Shown here piece by piece: positions 40,101 to 53,300 of a DNA stretch of 64,000 nucleotides (position 1 is the stretch's first letter; the number at the start of each line of letters is the position of its first letter). Made by a program: the position numbers and the translations under genes. Source of the stretch: Eremophila alpestris peregrina (lineage: Eukaryota > Chordata > Aves > Passeriformes > Alaudidae). The stretch is taken from positions 3,103,344 to 3,167,343 of the forward strand of contig WMCF01000033.1 of assembly GCA_009792885.1 (NCBI GenBank), given 5' to 3'. Under the pieces are notes generated by a model, which saw only the letters and a program-made list of their open reading frames with translations, was not told the origin of the DNA and did not search any database.

Positions 40101-40706
40101 TTTAAAATTCCTTATTTGAGCTCCCTGATCTCTTCTAATTTTGCAGACATGGCCTGGCAAACCTTGCAGAAACAAGTCACAAAAGCATGAACATTGGGAA
40201 GTGCTGAGGGAAGCTGGAAACCTGAGGTGTATGACTGAAGGGAAAGACCTATTGGAAGAATTTGAGCCCACAAAGACGCTATAAATGGACTGTGGGGTTT
40301 CCATGAGTGGGCAGGAAACTGATCTCTGAGCTGCAATGACCCTTTCAGCAGCAAGCACCATGAAGTTACTGAGTTATGGAAGGTTTTGCTTGCACAGTGA
40401 GACAGTGGGAAGAAATCTGGTGTCTCTCAAACTCCCACTGCATTGACACTGTTATTCTCTGCTGCAAATAATGCCTGCTCTGTGCAATGCTCTTGGATGT
40501 CAGTGCATGCAGTGAAGAGACATCCTACCCAATGCAATGGGGGCAACCTGCAAACAAATACCCTTAGAGAATATTACAGTCATACACATGTGTATTAAAA
40601 CATTCCTTGTCTGACTCTCACAGGAAATTACCAGAATCAGATCTTCCCATCTTTGTGAGATTAATTATGGCAAATACAGAAGCACAGCTGGTTCGGGGTA
40701 GTTTTC

Positions 40707-40813
40707 AGGTGTTTGTTGGTTTTTTTTTTTCTTTGTTTGTTCGTTTTGTTTGTTTCAGGTTTGGGTTTTTTATTTGGGTGTGTTTTTTTTCTTTTGTTGG
40801 TTTTTTCTTGCTG
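40707..40813. repeat. T/G-rich low-complexity tract
   Basis: Long T runs are broken by GTTTG and GGTTTGGG units on the plus strand. This belongs to the same compositional class as the tracts at 25064-25180 and 55449-55555. It is not coding. Confidence 0.65.
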
Positions 40814-43639
40814 GAGCTAATGAGGATTCAAAGCTGAAGGTCAGAAACTGAAAAAAAATCTGCAAGGATAAAAGTCAGACTCTTATGTTAAGAACCCTTA
40901 TTGATTAATCAAAGTAATTTTAAGCACACCACAACTTGATACTGCAAGCCTGCCAAAGGTCAAGGACTATCTTGATCTTCACAACACTAAAACTGATCTG
41001 TGCATTAAAAAGAAAAGTTGCATTAAAGGAATACAAAACCTGTATTAGATTTATGTTCCACACCATGAGCCCTAGTGTTACACCTGATCTGGATGAAACT
41101 TCCCAGTATAACATCTGCTCACTTCAGGATTTATTTGAAAAAAAAGAAAGACACTTTTCTCAGTGAAAGACTAACTAGCTTCAGAGTGTAAAAAGGGATG
41201 AGAAAGAAAAAAGGAAAGAAGAAATATCTTCCACCTTTTCTGAGGTCAAACGGAACTCTTAGAAATGTTCAGTTGTTTTCTTAGAACATTTCTTAGAAGT
41301 TTGGGGAGTTTTTTCCAAGTGGAATTGTTGATTAGGAAAATTAGATTCTGTCTTGGGATTTTAGATCCGATCAATGCTTTAAGCTTCATAATAGGTATCA
41401 GCAGGTACAAGGTTATATCTTGCATTATTTATTATCTCAAAAAAAAAAAGGCTAATTAAATTTCTGAATTCTTTAAAAGAAGAGGTGCAGAAAATGCTCA
41501 AAGCCCAAGGCCATACCTCACAGGCTATTGTTCAGAATAAGTCCTATGGCTGTTTCACAGTTATAAAAAATCTGATTCTGATGTCAATTGCTGCAGTAAA
41601 AATCATTAAATAGCAGCTTTAGGATCCTGTAGAGAACTCAGCCCTGAGCTCTATGTAAGTCACAACTTTCACTGCTGCATATGTGCCCTGAAAAGTGTTA
41701 GAAAAGAGCAAAATATGTCTGACCAGCAAATATCCCAGAGTCACTTCAAAGTCTCATATGCTAAAAAGCAACAGTGTGATAGCACTATATGAGGTTATAA
41801 GATGACAAATCAATAAATTGAATCACTCCCAGAAATCTCTGGCTTGAGGAATGGGTTCAGTGAAACAGCACTAGGGATCTGTGCAGTCTGATGGAGACTG
41901 GAAGTGTATTTGTTTGCTCATTATGCTACTTGGTGCCAGGCTGGGGTAGAAATTAGGAGAATGGTACTAGCTCTGAGACACATGGCTTGTGACTCCAGGT
42001 GGAATGTTGCAGGCTATTGCTGAGTTGCTTCAGTGACTCGGTGTTCATCACTCTCTAAGTCTATCAGACTGCCTGGTATTATAACCAGACACTGCCCTGC
42101 ATGACAGAGACATGCCCTTGTCACACTAATCCTACACCTCTCATCGCCCTCACCTCCTAAGTGAGGAAAAAGCCAAGTTCTCAAAGAATTGAAATAAAAA
42201 AACCCCAAATAATTCACATAGGAACAATTTCCCTTACATGTGTTTCTAGAGAAACAATGATTGTAGGTTACAAATCCTCTGATAAATGTCTTGTCTTCAC
42301 AAGAAAGAAGACAAAATACAAGGGTGATCCTTAACTCTTTTAAATACTTTTTTTCCTTCAAAGGATGTTCAAATATATTATTCTCTCTCATGTGCTCTTT
42401 GGAATGAATGCTTACATCTGTTTGCAGCACATGAATACAATGAATATTCTTCCAGTTACTGACAATAACAAGATTGAAACAACTTGATTGAAATATTCAT
42501 CTGGGAAAATAAAACACACTGAATGGTATCTGCATTTATCTACAGTTGTGCATATTTGTTTGTATTGTCTATGTAAACTCTTTTTGAAAAATAATGCTTT
42601 CAATGAAAACTGACTTATTTCTATTTAATAAGTCTCTCATTCTCAATTTGCTTGGAAATATGCTTAAATCATTGTGTCAAAATCAGGCCTAAAACAACAC
42701 TGTTTGAAACAATGTCTAAAAAGATGGAAAGTGCAGTTTGAGATTCGGGAAATATAAATTAAAAATTTTCTTGCCCTGGGAAGTAAAAATGCCAAGTTGC
42801 TCTTGACAAGTAATACTGTATTTCACAGTACCTCCACTGATTTCCTTCAGAATTCTTGGGATTAATATTCTCTTACTCTCACTCATTAGTCAGATGACTT
42901 TTCTTGACTTTAAATGCAAGTCCTAATAACAGTTCACAGGTCAGTAATGGGAGTAAATAGTTTAAAACTGTCCTTTGAGAGTTGTAGATACTCATTAAAT
43001 AAAGGCCATTACCACTATGCTTCTATGTGGAAGTAAATGCTGGGAAAATTCACTGTTTGCTCTTAGTTTTAAAGCTAATTTTATCTCCAAAATAAACCTT
43101 AGGTCTATGCTTATTAAATCTACAGATAGTCTACAATTTTTTGGAAGTTCAGTAAACTCTTAAGTAAGGCATTCAGGCAAATATTTGAAAATATTTTTTT
43201 CCCTCTAGTTTCATGGAGGTCAGATAATCTGCACTGAGGCTACCTGAACCAAATGCAATCTGTAATTTCTACATTAATGTAAGGGGCTGATTGTTTTTTC
43301 ATGCAGTCAAGTGAGAAGAATCAATGTAGAAATACACATTCTGTTTTATGCTCTGAGATAGAATAAGCAGTTTCCTTAAGCCTTATCAAGTGACTTCCCA
43401 TAGAAGTAGGGTCAATTATATTGATTTGTGAAAATGTCACTTTCAGCTGCTTGATCCTACAAATACAAATGTCCAGAATATACCAGCTGGCATCTGCAGA
43501 ACTTCTGCTGTAGATTTTCATGCCCACAACCCAGGATACTAAAATTTAACTCCATTAAAACTAACCAGAGCATTAGAAAATCCACTCTGGGTCATCTATA
43601 CCCAAGCTGTGGCACGTGCTAAGCCACACATTTCTACAT

Positions 43640-43880
43640 GTCCAACCCTCTCCTCTCTACATTAGTCTGGAAAAAGCAACAGCAATACCAAGGGAACAAC
43701 TGTGATGGCTCCCAGCCTTTGCTGAGAAGCACAGTAAGAGGGTGTGTGCTGCAGCAGCCCTGGGCAGCTGGAGGAGGCTGGATGCTGGCTGCTGCCCTGG
43801 CCAGCTCAGGCTGCTGCTGCCACTGTATAAATGGGGCCCTGCTTCCCTTGCCATGGGCTGGTCAGGACTTCTTGTTTTCC
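43640..43880. other. GC-rich block with a TATA-like motif
   Basis: Within AT-rich intron, roughly 43740-43860 is rich in GCTGC and CTGG units and then carries TATAAATGGGG on the plus strand (near 43825). The arrangement resembles a promoter or an old LTR U3 region. It lies about 250 bp from the solo LTR. Open frames cross it on both strands but show no domain, so I do not call a gene. Confidence 0.35.
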
Positions 43881-44129
43881 TGAATACCCTTATGTCTTTG
43901 CTCATTTGTAACTGGATGGAATTAATTAAATGCCTGGGTAAGGTCTACTGGAACTTCCTAATGAGATGCTGTTGTATTGGCCTTGTCACAGGCAGCAAGA
44001 GGGAGTTAATAATGACAGGTTTCACCTTCCTTACTCATCTGCATGTTTGTTTTTGGAGGCTTGTTTCAAGTCTTTGAAGGAATCTTCCCCTAACTGTGCT
44101 AGATCCTAAATTATCTTTTTAAATTAAAA

Positions 44130-44755
44130 TGTCTCAGGTTTAAATGCTTTTTGGAGTCCTGAGAGTAAGGAAAAAAGGTTCCTTTTCCCAGCCCCCACAC
44201 CAAGAAGGAGAGCCATAGTCTGTGTGTCTGTCTTTGAAGATTGTTTATTCTTCTGTTATCTCTACATTTTCTTTTTGCCCAGCGAGGTGTGTGCAGGAGG
44301 TCAGAAAAGCCAGATCTGTCCCTCCCACAAGGGCTTGTTACCTTTTATACTAATAACTATGTGAACAATGTTTTCTTTTAATCACCAGTACTTATGACCT
44401 ATATTAGACAGTGAAACTCCACTACAGTCCAATCCAAAAGAGCATCACCACACCAGAAGATGGAGGACAACAAGAAACAGGAAAAGAGCATAGACACACA
44501 CGAATTCCTCCATCTTTGTCCTCCTTACCTCTATATTAAAAATCTAAAAATTCTACTTTTCACCCTGTGATATATATTAATTAATATTCTAATTACACTC
44601 TGGTGGTTTGCATTTCTTCTTTTAACCTAGGCAGCTTTTTCCAGGGACTTGGATCAAAGGCACTGGTATTTTTGGCTTTGTTCCAAGACCCTCAGACTTC
44701 TTGTGAGGGCCTCGAGTCACCCAGGGCACCCAAAGGGGTGTCCCTGACTCCGACA
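44130..44755 (-). mobile_element. solo LTR of an endogenous retrovirus-type element
   Basis: Read on the minus strand, this 626-bp unit starts TGTCGGAGTC and ends CCTGAGACA, giving the TGTC...GACA inverted ends typical of LTRs. It is flanked by TAAAA (44125-44129) and TAAAT (44756-44760), a near-perfect 5-bp target-site duplication. Inside, on the minus strand, there is a TATA box TATAAAAGG (44349-44341) and, about 95 bp downstream, an AATAAA polyadenylation signal (44249-44244), in the right order for U3-R-U5. No primer-binding site follows and no polypurine tract precedes it, so this is a solo LTR left by recombination. No viral genes are present. The exact avian family is not assigned, and ERVL-like is a guess. 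It lies in the same orientation as the host gene. Confidence 0.8.
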
Positions 44756-47700
44756 TAAATGTCTCTATGCAAAAGCATTTGACATTGATACCACAAAAAT
44801 TATTTTCAACAAATGGTTTTATCCTTTTTTGCTGGTTTCCTTCTTTGATACCTGAGACTTGTTTCTTTTTTTTTTCAATGACTGAGGCAGCTCAAGCAGC
44901 AGTAGTAAGTTTATTTTAGATCAGAAAAATAATGAAATGTATTATCCCTCTCACCTAATAATTCTTGCTTGCCTCTCCATAAGCATGTTTTAAAATACAC
45001 AGCTTCTTCTGACTCATGAAATAAACTGAATGCTGGTGAGGTGCCCCAGAATTAACACTAAAACAGGCACAGTGAACATGCTGCACTTGATCTTTGAAAT
45101 ATCTCCTATAATGAATGGTATTCTCTTACAAGTGCCACAGTCAAGAATAGAATGTCTCAAAATCTCACTGGAAAAAGCTTTGATTGGTTGTATCCAGATC
45201 TCTTTAGGGAATATTCTGTTTGCTTTTGCACTGCTATCAAAAACTTCGTAATTTGAATTTAGATGGGTGGTGAGTTGGATATTTCAGTCTTCATAAATAG
45301 CTGCACTGTCAATATCTTTTGTTTACATAAATGTTGAGGGGTTCAATTTGAGGAATAATATATGTTTGCAGATGGTTCAGCAGACTATCACTTTCACTGG
45401 ATTATTATTATTCCATATACAGACAGTTTTCTTCAAAAAATATGTAGTACAATTTCAAGAGAAAAAAATCAAAACAACAGTAACTTCAGAGAAAATCCAT
45501 TAGGAAAATGTATTGATTTTCTCCAGCTGCAAGCTCCAGCAAAATAAATTCATGCTTGCCTAAGGTACCCTTTTATGATCTTTTAGTTTTATTTCTTGTT
45601 GTTTATCTCATAATCTGAGACACCACTTTAGTAGTACGATAGATAATATTCTTAGACTTCCTGAAAGCGGACAAACAATGGATATATTAAGAAAAGACAC
45701 TTATGCATCCCATGCACTATGAATTTTCTAAAAATGACTTTTTACCTTTGATTACCATTTTTGTTCCACTGTGATAATTCTGAAGGAAGAAAATTTTTTC
45801 CTCATTCTGCCTCTATAAAAACATTTCCTCATCTTATTGTTCGTTGCTCTTCCATCGTATACACAATCTTCACTCTCAGTTAAACTTTCAAGGGATGGAA
45901 TGACTTCAGCCAGAGACAGTTTGCTAAGTTTTTACACTTGAGATGGTAATTGCCTTCCCAGATCATCTCCTTGCCTTTTATTTTCAACTAGTCACTACCT
46001 AGAGATCTGATTTCACTGACATTAACTTTACTTTAAATCAAGGGATACTCAGTCTGGGTGGAAATATCTAGGTATGGCAGACTGAACCAGCAGGAGAATG
46101 GCTATGTGTTGTTTAATTAGATTTTATTCTTACAGACACTGCTAAATAGAAACTCCAATTAAAATATGGACTTATGGGTCCTTATAAGCAGCATGACAGG
46201 TGAAGTGAAGTTGATCTGCAAAAAATCCCAGGTACAACGATGAGAATAATTTTTCCTACCTCCAGGTTTAATTTTGGCTTTCATTGTAAGAAAAAAAAAC
46301 CTGAATAAGTCATGACTCAAACATCTTTTATTCAAACTGCCTTTAAAAATATCTTTAAACTCCCTGGAGTTGGGGGCTTCAAATAACATAAAAATAATGA
46401 CTTGAAAGTTTATTAGGATAATAAAATAGGGTGAGAATAAGAAGAGGGCAATGTTCCAGGGGAATAAGAATAAAACAAAAGCAGAACATAAAGAATATTC
46501 ACAAAACCTAGAAAAAAGAATTGACTGTCATGTAGAAAATTCCATAAAAGTCAGATATTTGAATCTTAGTGCAGCAGAAAATAATCTCTACAGGCTGTTA
46601 TGATAGGGATAGCTATCTAGTAAACCTCTGCTCAGGTTAATATGGAAAAAAAATTAAACCACTTTTTCCATTCTGGGGGTGGAAAAAAATAATTACTGGT
46701 CACAATCAACAGAGACATAAACACTACCTGCAAATCACTCACACATGCCTCATGCTGCTAGTAGTTATTTCCCATCAAAGTTAGTTTACAAGTTAGCTTA
46801 TAATTAAAATTAAACAATCCTAAAATGCTTATAATAACAATATTTGGTTACTACAAGTCACAAAGTGCAGTAATGAAATGAGAACATAATCTGACCTTTG
46901 AGTTAAGACAAATATTTACTTTTGCATTCATTTTATGCAATGGACTCTATTTCATGCAGTGGGATCTGTTTTTGTTTTCGTTTTTTAATATATTAACAAC
47001 TGAAAGTTATTCTGAAACAATTATTTATTATTTTTCTTTAATCTACTTGCCTCCTTTACAAATTTGAGCCTTTCTGGGACAAAGAGCTGTATAAAATCAT
47101 GTCAGTGTCAATAACTATGAAGATAAGTGGTCTGTTGATACTTGTAGCTGTTTTGACTAATTAACGAAAAAAAAAGTCCTGATGGCTGTTGAAGGGTTCA
47201 TTGTTTTTATTTTTCTGACAGACATATCCTAGGTTGTATCTCTAGATAATAAAATCCATTGAGTTCTTTTATCTTTCAGGCTTTAAAATTATTTTTAGAT
47301 TATCCAGAATATTGGGAAAATAATTTTTAGTAATTTGGTTTCAAGGAAAAAAATATAATTTATCATTTAAGTCAGCCAACATATACATTGGAAATAAAAC
47401 AGAAACTTTGATGCAGTTCACCAAGACATTATTAGAGCTATCACAGGAAAAGGAGTTAACAGACAAATGGTAAATAAATTGCACCATGATTTATACTTGA
47501 ATAAACACAAGTGATGTACAGGTACAAGTGAGCACAAACACACTTTCTGTTGCAAAGGTTTCTAGTATTTTTAGAAGTGGTATATTTGGTCATTGTGTCT
47601 GAGCAGCTTTGACTATTAATATCTACATAAGAATTAATTTCTAGACTGAACCATTTTGTGATTTAAAAAAAAAATTACAAGCAGTTAATCCTTTTTAATG

Positions 47701-48298
47701 AAAAGCAAATGAACAGCCAAGTTTTTAGAAATGCCTCAGTTTTCACTTGAAAATTAATAACTAGATAGTATTTTTAAATAATTTTTGGTCATCTCACATT
47801 TAGTGAAGAAAAATATTTCTAAATAAAACTGATTGTGTACTCTGTACCCATTTATATAAAAATAGAAATTATTTAATGCAGTAATACTTTTTCATTTTAT
47901 TCTCACTTTGTACATGTTGGTAATTTTTTGTGTGTGTGTGTTCCTATCAGAACATTAGGGCTATCTACTGATAAATACCAATAGGGATGCCAGCAAAATA
48001 TGAAAATAACCTCACATGGAGAAAATTAAAGAGAATGGTACAATATGTGAAGAGGGGAAAAAAAACGATTTGAAAAGATTTTCTTTGGCTTTTCAGAGAA
48101 GCTTCTTTTGGAAGAGAAATGCTAAAAGCATTTTTAAGAGACTGGAGTAATAAAACCCAGCATAGAAGCAGGAGGTGCGTGGGAGCTCTTCCAGTCTGTC
48201 AGCTAAACAAGAGAATGTCACAGTGCTGGAGCACTCTGAGGGAGCACATACACCCCTACAGGTATCATATATTTAAAAGAAAAGGGGTTTTTTATTAC

Positions 48299-48456
48299 CT
48301 TAATCAGAACCTGAATATGTCCCGTGGCTTTTGACGACTTGAAGTACCAGAAGCTCATCACACAATTCCCACTTGACTCTTTCCATATGGCACTCTTCAC
48401 ATGGGCTTTTTCATTTATTAGGCCTATTGTGGTGGTCTCAAGATACAGAAAGTGTC
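48299..48456 (-). CDS. MALRD1: MALRD1 exon D: central part of second MAM domain
   Basis: This 158-nt exon enters in phase 1 after taatttcag and leaves in phase 0 at AAG|GTAATA. It is too split from its neighbours to appear as a long open frame, but it fits exactly between exons C and E. It encodes about 53 residues. GHFLYLETT continues the DHT-G motif of exon C. HVKSAIWKESSGNC carries the third MAM cysteine, and VMSFWYFKSSKATGHIQV is the conserved central strand pair. Exon H, the matching piece of the third MAM, has the same length (158 nt) and the same phases, which supports both calls and their origin by internal duplication. Confidence 0.93.
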
Positions 48457-50089
48457 CTGAAATTAAATCATGTATTACTGAAAAAAATGGCTTGTATTTT
48501 CAAATTAGATTCCACAACTCAGCAAAGTAAAAGCAGGGACATTATGAAGAACAGTTTCCTCATAAGTCTCATACCAGTCAGCCTCAGTTCAGGAGAAAAA
48601 AATGAACAGTTCCCATTGCTTGTGCATTTCTTAAATCTGGAATAAACTGGTGATAACAGCTTAAGGTTTGGATGGACGTAGAAGACTGTGAACTCTTCCA
48701 TGTTTTCTGGCTACTTTGATTAGGTGTCCCTGCTGAACTGCAGTAGCTGAAATTCTGACAATACATCACACAACAGCTACATCATGATAAATTCAGGATG
48801 AAGTCTCCTGAAAGGTAATCTTCAAAATAGCAAGTCACACTATACAAAAACTTGTGAAACAGGAAAAAAGCCATTTATGCATTTGTAAATCACTAGGTAC
48901 CCCTAATGGTTCATATTACCTTTGGTCATTTTTACTCTGTATGAATACTAATGAACATACAAATTATTTAGTCAGAGGAAATTGAAAAATTAATGTCTAG
49001 AGTTAATATTTTTCAACACTGATATGGTTCTTCTTGAGTCTTCCATCTTTATTTTTAATCAGAAGCATAAAAAATTCTTCCAAGTCTTCAAACTTTTTTC
49101 CTCTGTACAAATAAGAAATGTATATTTCACATAAACATAAATGTATTATAAATAGCACAAAAATTACAACTGCACATCTACTAATGTTTTGATATGAATT
49201 AGGAAAAAAAAATTACTTCACTAGGTAATTCATAAACAAATGGGCTCATTCTAACTTTGACCCTCCTCTGGCACAGATGTGATTGTAGATATTTGCCATG
49301 GTATTATGGCATAAGGAATTTGCTTTTTCCCTGAGGTGAAGCATATATTTAACAAGTGAAGTGGTGTATTTGTGGTAATACTTTAAGAATACATTTTACT
49401 AGACAATGCAAATGAATTTTTTTCCTATATATTTTGAAGTTTATTGGGTTTTGTCCTTCAGCAGTTTATGCAAACATTCAACAACTACTATCATGCCTTT
49501 GTGCAAATCTACTGTGAATATTTCAATTTAAGGTCAGTTCTGAGCTCAGCTTTGGTGACATCTTTTTCTGCGCTATAGGACTTTCAAAAGCAAAGTATGA
49601 AGGCACAGAGCTTGTAGCAAGAAAAAGAGCAGATAACTGAGTGTTTTGGCCAAAACAAACCAGGAGATGCACTAACAAAGGAGTTTTGTTTGGTTAAATT
49701 TATTTATTGAACATTGTCTAAAATTAAAGTATGAATAGCCCCTATGGGAAACTGTAAACTTCCTGGCAATGGCCTCAAGCTCTGGAGGAGAGGGACCCAT
49801 TGGATCTCAGAGCTGAGCTAACTCACCCATGCAAACTGCAGCCAGACCAAATGCCTCTCTCCAGACAAGTATCAAATTATCTTGCCTGACTCATGTGAGA
49901 AACAACTAAGATTCAATTTTCCTAAATTAAAGTTATTGTACAATGGTAATTAATATTTTTATATTGTAGCACATCTAGTTCATTTAAGCTGACACTCTGA
50001 TTAGAGATTTTAGAACTCCCCTGCTGCCAGTGAAGGTCTGAGACATTTCATGAAGGCAATTACACCTTATTTGTGAACCAACAACGTAC
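48457..50089 (-). other. intron between exons C and D (1.6 kb, phase 1)
   Basis: The intron runs from donor GTACGT to acceptor taatttcag. It is AT-rich. I saw no repeat family, RNA gene or exon candidate in it. Confidence 0.75.
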
Positions 50090-50335
50090 CAGTTCTATTT
50101 CCAAGCGTGTGGTCCCCGGGAGGTCTCAGACTCTGAGGCGAGCTGACCCCAAGCACCCAGTTAAAATTGTCAGCCAGGGAATTTTGCCAGCCACATCTGC
50201 CATTCTCAAAGGTGCAGGAAGTTCCACATTCACTCTCATCTGTATTATCCCCACAGTTGTCTTCAAAATCACAGCTTTGTTCTGGTCTGTAACACTTGCC
50301 ATTCTGGCACTGCCTCTGGCCATGTGAGCAGGAGC
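50090..50335 (-). CDS. MALRD1: MALRD1 exon C: LDLa module and N-terminal part of second MAM domain
   Basis: This 246-nt exon has symmetric 1-1 phases, with acceptor cttttcag and donor CTG|GTACGT, and encodes about 82 residues. The first half is a complete LDLa repeat. Its six cysteines run from CSHGQRQC through CDFEDNCGDNTDESEC, and its acidic calcium-binding cluster is D-N-C-G-D-N-T-D-E. The module is expected to fold around one calcium ion. It is followed without a gap by a MAM start, GTSCTFENGRCGW, then DNFNWVL and GDHTLGNRTG, which holds an NRT sequon. Here LDLa and MAM start share one exon, while the next LDLa (exon F) and MAM start (exon G) are separate, so an intron has been lost or gained between repeats. 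An open frame runs past the donor and is taken as intronic. Confidence 0.95.
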
Positions 50336-53300
50336 CTGAAAAGAGAAGAATGAGGGTGTCCTGGTGAATCACAGTGCCATGCATCCCAGCAAGGTTACTG
50401 GGAGGTTACATTTCAGAGAGCTTAATATTTAGGAGGAGGAGGGTGGTCCAGAGCAGTTTTATTAAAAGCCTTTGGCTCCCCTGAAGTACCAATCCATTAT
50501 CAGTTTATTTCTTTTGTATTTTGTCAAGTGATTGCCTAAATAAATGACTGTTTCCCTTGTAAAGCCTCAGAGGGCAAGCTCCAGCCAGGCATTCCATCAC
50601 TAACAAAGCTTTCTAGTCTGACTTAATTGCTGGCATTCTCCTTTCATGTGGTGTTGGATTAAATCATTTTATTTTAGCCGCAAAGTTGAGCCTACTTTAG
50701 GAGCCCTAATTTGGAAGAAAAAACTTTTCTGTTTTAACTACAGAGGTTTGCCTTTTAATGGATTTTTTTTTATGAGTTCAGCAGGTTGATGGTGTCCTTT
50801 TAGTGCAGTCTTCCTGCCATTCTTGAGGGATAATTCTGCTATTGTACAGCCTAAAGATTGCAGGACTCAGATCACAGGATCTATTTCCAAGTTTCATGTT
50901 TTCATTTCAGATCAGTTTCTGCAGGGCTCTGAATAAAATGTAGTAAGTTTAGTACATTCTGTAATCAAGAAGTGAAACACAGCGTCCTGAAATGGACCCC
51001 TTTCCATTCACTTTTGTACATTCTACTGTGCCAGAAATAAATTAACAAGCATAATTTTGCTTAAAAATAGGAGTATGAATATATGAGCTCAACAGACAAA
51101 ATTAGAATCTGTCTAAAAGCTGCACAAGTACAGGGAGAATCTACCTTAATTCATACTGAAAATCACATGGTGCTAAAAATTTGTTTCCATTACCACTGTA
51201 TTAATTTAAAGGAGCTAAATGACAATCAAATAAGGCAGGATTTTATTAAGAGGTCCAAAAAGCTCATTTATTAGTGAAAAGAGGATAAGAGATGGGGTAT
51301 TCAATTTTCATGTTGACAACCTCCATCCCATAGCATTTGTTTCCACCAGACTCTAAATTACAAATCCTCCAAAGTGAAAAAAACATTGTCAGAACTTTTT
51401 GCTGCAGGTTTTGGGTAAAGTGAAAACAAGTCACTTTATTTCTAGATATCAGCTAAAGAAAACAAGTGCTCACCTCTCCTTTCCAAGTTAAAATCATCGT
51501 AACACAATTCTTATTAAAATAAATTTTAAATACAAACACATACTGGAATATGATAGAAATATATAGCAAGAATTCCAGGGAAATTATTGATTTTTAATTC
51601 CTGGTTTCTTATCACATAAAAATATGCATCAGATCTCCTCCAAAAGACTGTGTACGATTTGGCTTTTAAGAATTGCTCAGAGAAAAGAGGAAAAACTCCT
51701 GATCAAAAAGAAGAAAGTAAGAATAAAAATCTAATGCTTTGAAAGTAAGGAACATCAGGCAAAGATCTCCAAATCTGGAGACAAGAAAAATGGGTAATCT
51801 CTGACCAGAAGAAAAGGACATGTTTGAAGTTCACAGCTACAAGTTCATAAAAGCATCAGTGAGATTTTTATTAGTACATGATCTCTGAAAATGGTTTAGG
51901 TCAAAGAGTGGTGCAAAAGTATTGATAAATCAGTTCTGTTCATCAGAAACTTCTATCAATCTTCTTTAGAATTTCAGGGATCTGTGCTGTATCCCAAAAG
52001 GTGACAGAAACTTGTTATAAAATTGCTGCCTAATTTATGTGACATATATTTTTAGGAGCTAGCTATTATAATCCTGCCTTTCTTTTAAGTGATTGCACTA
52101 AGAATTTAGCAAAATATTTATTTTGTCAGCAAACCACGATATCTTCCCTCACAGTTCAATGATCAATAATTGCAATAACTATTGAATTTTGAGCTCCCTT
52201 TTTAGCATTGTTTCCAATTTCAGGTTAAAAAAAAAAAAAGGCAGAGTTGAAAAGTGGAAGTCTTTGTTTCCTGAGAAAAACAAAAAAAATCCGTCTTGAA
52301 TGCTGGCATGAATGAATCTTTCCAAGCATGTGTAATGAATGATATTACACTGCCTAACTGAGCCTGTAACGTGACTTGCTTCTGGATGTACTTCCATAGT
52401 ATAGCTTCTCTTTAAATGACATTGCTAAGGCTTTAAAACTGTAGGGAAAAAACCTCCACCAAACAAACAAACAAACAGCCTTCCCTCCCCCCAGAAAACA
52501 ACCCTGGAGCTACATGAAAAGGAATATTTTTTAGAGCTCACTTTCTTTCTTCCCCACTTTTTCTCAACTGTAATTGTTAGAACACTCTATCATATAGATT
52601 CCTGTGGGTATGAGAGAGAGATTTAATTGAGAGGAACTTCTCCTTATAAATTTTTCCTCCAATCTGTGTTTCTTGAGGATTATTAGTGGGTAGACATTTT
52701 GTCTTATGTGGTAACTGAATAGACACACTAGGCTGCAGTAGACCCTTAGGGGCTCTTTCAGCCCCTTTCAGATAAATATCTTTTATCTTATATTTATATG
52801 GATCCTTCAGATAAATTATCTTTGAATTGTGGAGGATTTATACAGCAGAGGAAAACAGCTGCACCAGTTAATAATCCCCTTGTTTATTTACCCTGAGCAA
52901 AATCAACAGGTTTATATTTTAAAATGTGTTTTTAGGAGAAGGATTAATCTTCTTATTTTATAGGGGTGTTTTTCTTAAATATATTTGGAAAAAAAAAGGA
53001 ATGTAACTGAAAAATATCAAGAGAGAAAATAAATTTTTCTTGAGGTCTTATTATTGAAAACTGAGGCAAAGTAGCCCTCAAGTATTCAGCCTTTTCTTCA
53101 TCTTTTCCTCACCCTGCCCCCTGCACCCAATAAGGAATGGAGGCTTTCCTTGCAACTCCTCTTGCTATTAATGTATTTATAAAATTTTTACTATCCTTTC
53201 CAGAGGTGACCAGTTTATGTTCTAATTTGGATTATTTTAAAGTTGTTAAATTTAGTACATTTTTAACCTTTTTAAGCGTATTATATTTAGCAGTATCAGA

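Larger units (their letters stand above)
25938..48298 (-). other. intron between exons D and E (22.4 kb, phase 0)
   Basis: This is the largest intron in the window. The phases and the protein join directly (a central MAM strand followed by TDDGIEKIW), so no coding exon of this gene is missing. Contents I can name: a CR1 fragment (27530-27790), short tandem repeats (32195-32236 and 33736-33763), an unexplained coding-like stretch (36783-37107), a T/G-rich tract (40707-40813), a GC-rich block with a TATA-like sequence (43640-43880) and a solo LTR (44130-44755). The rest is AT-rich with nothing I recognise. I looked for tRNA genes and further MAM or LDLa exons and saw none. Confidence 0.75.

Noticed and set aside
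42014..42430. 138-codon minus-strand open frame on the host strand
   Set aside because: It shows no MAM or LDLa motif, and the exon D-E protein join is already seamless, so it is not a missing exon.
43590..43610. Minus-strand reading with a Gly-Ile-Asp-Asp sequence, like the MAM C-terminal signature
   Set aside because: There is no flanking MAM strand or cysteine, stops are close by, and no exon is missing between exons D and E.
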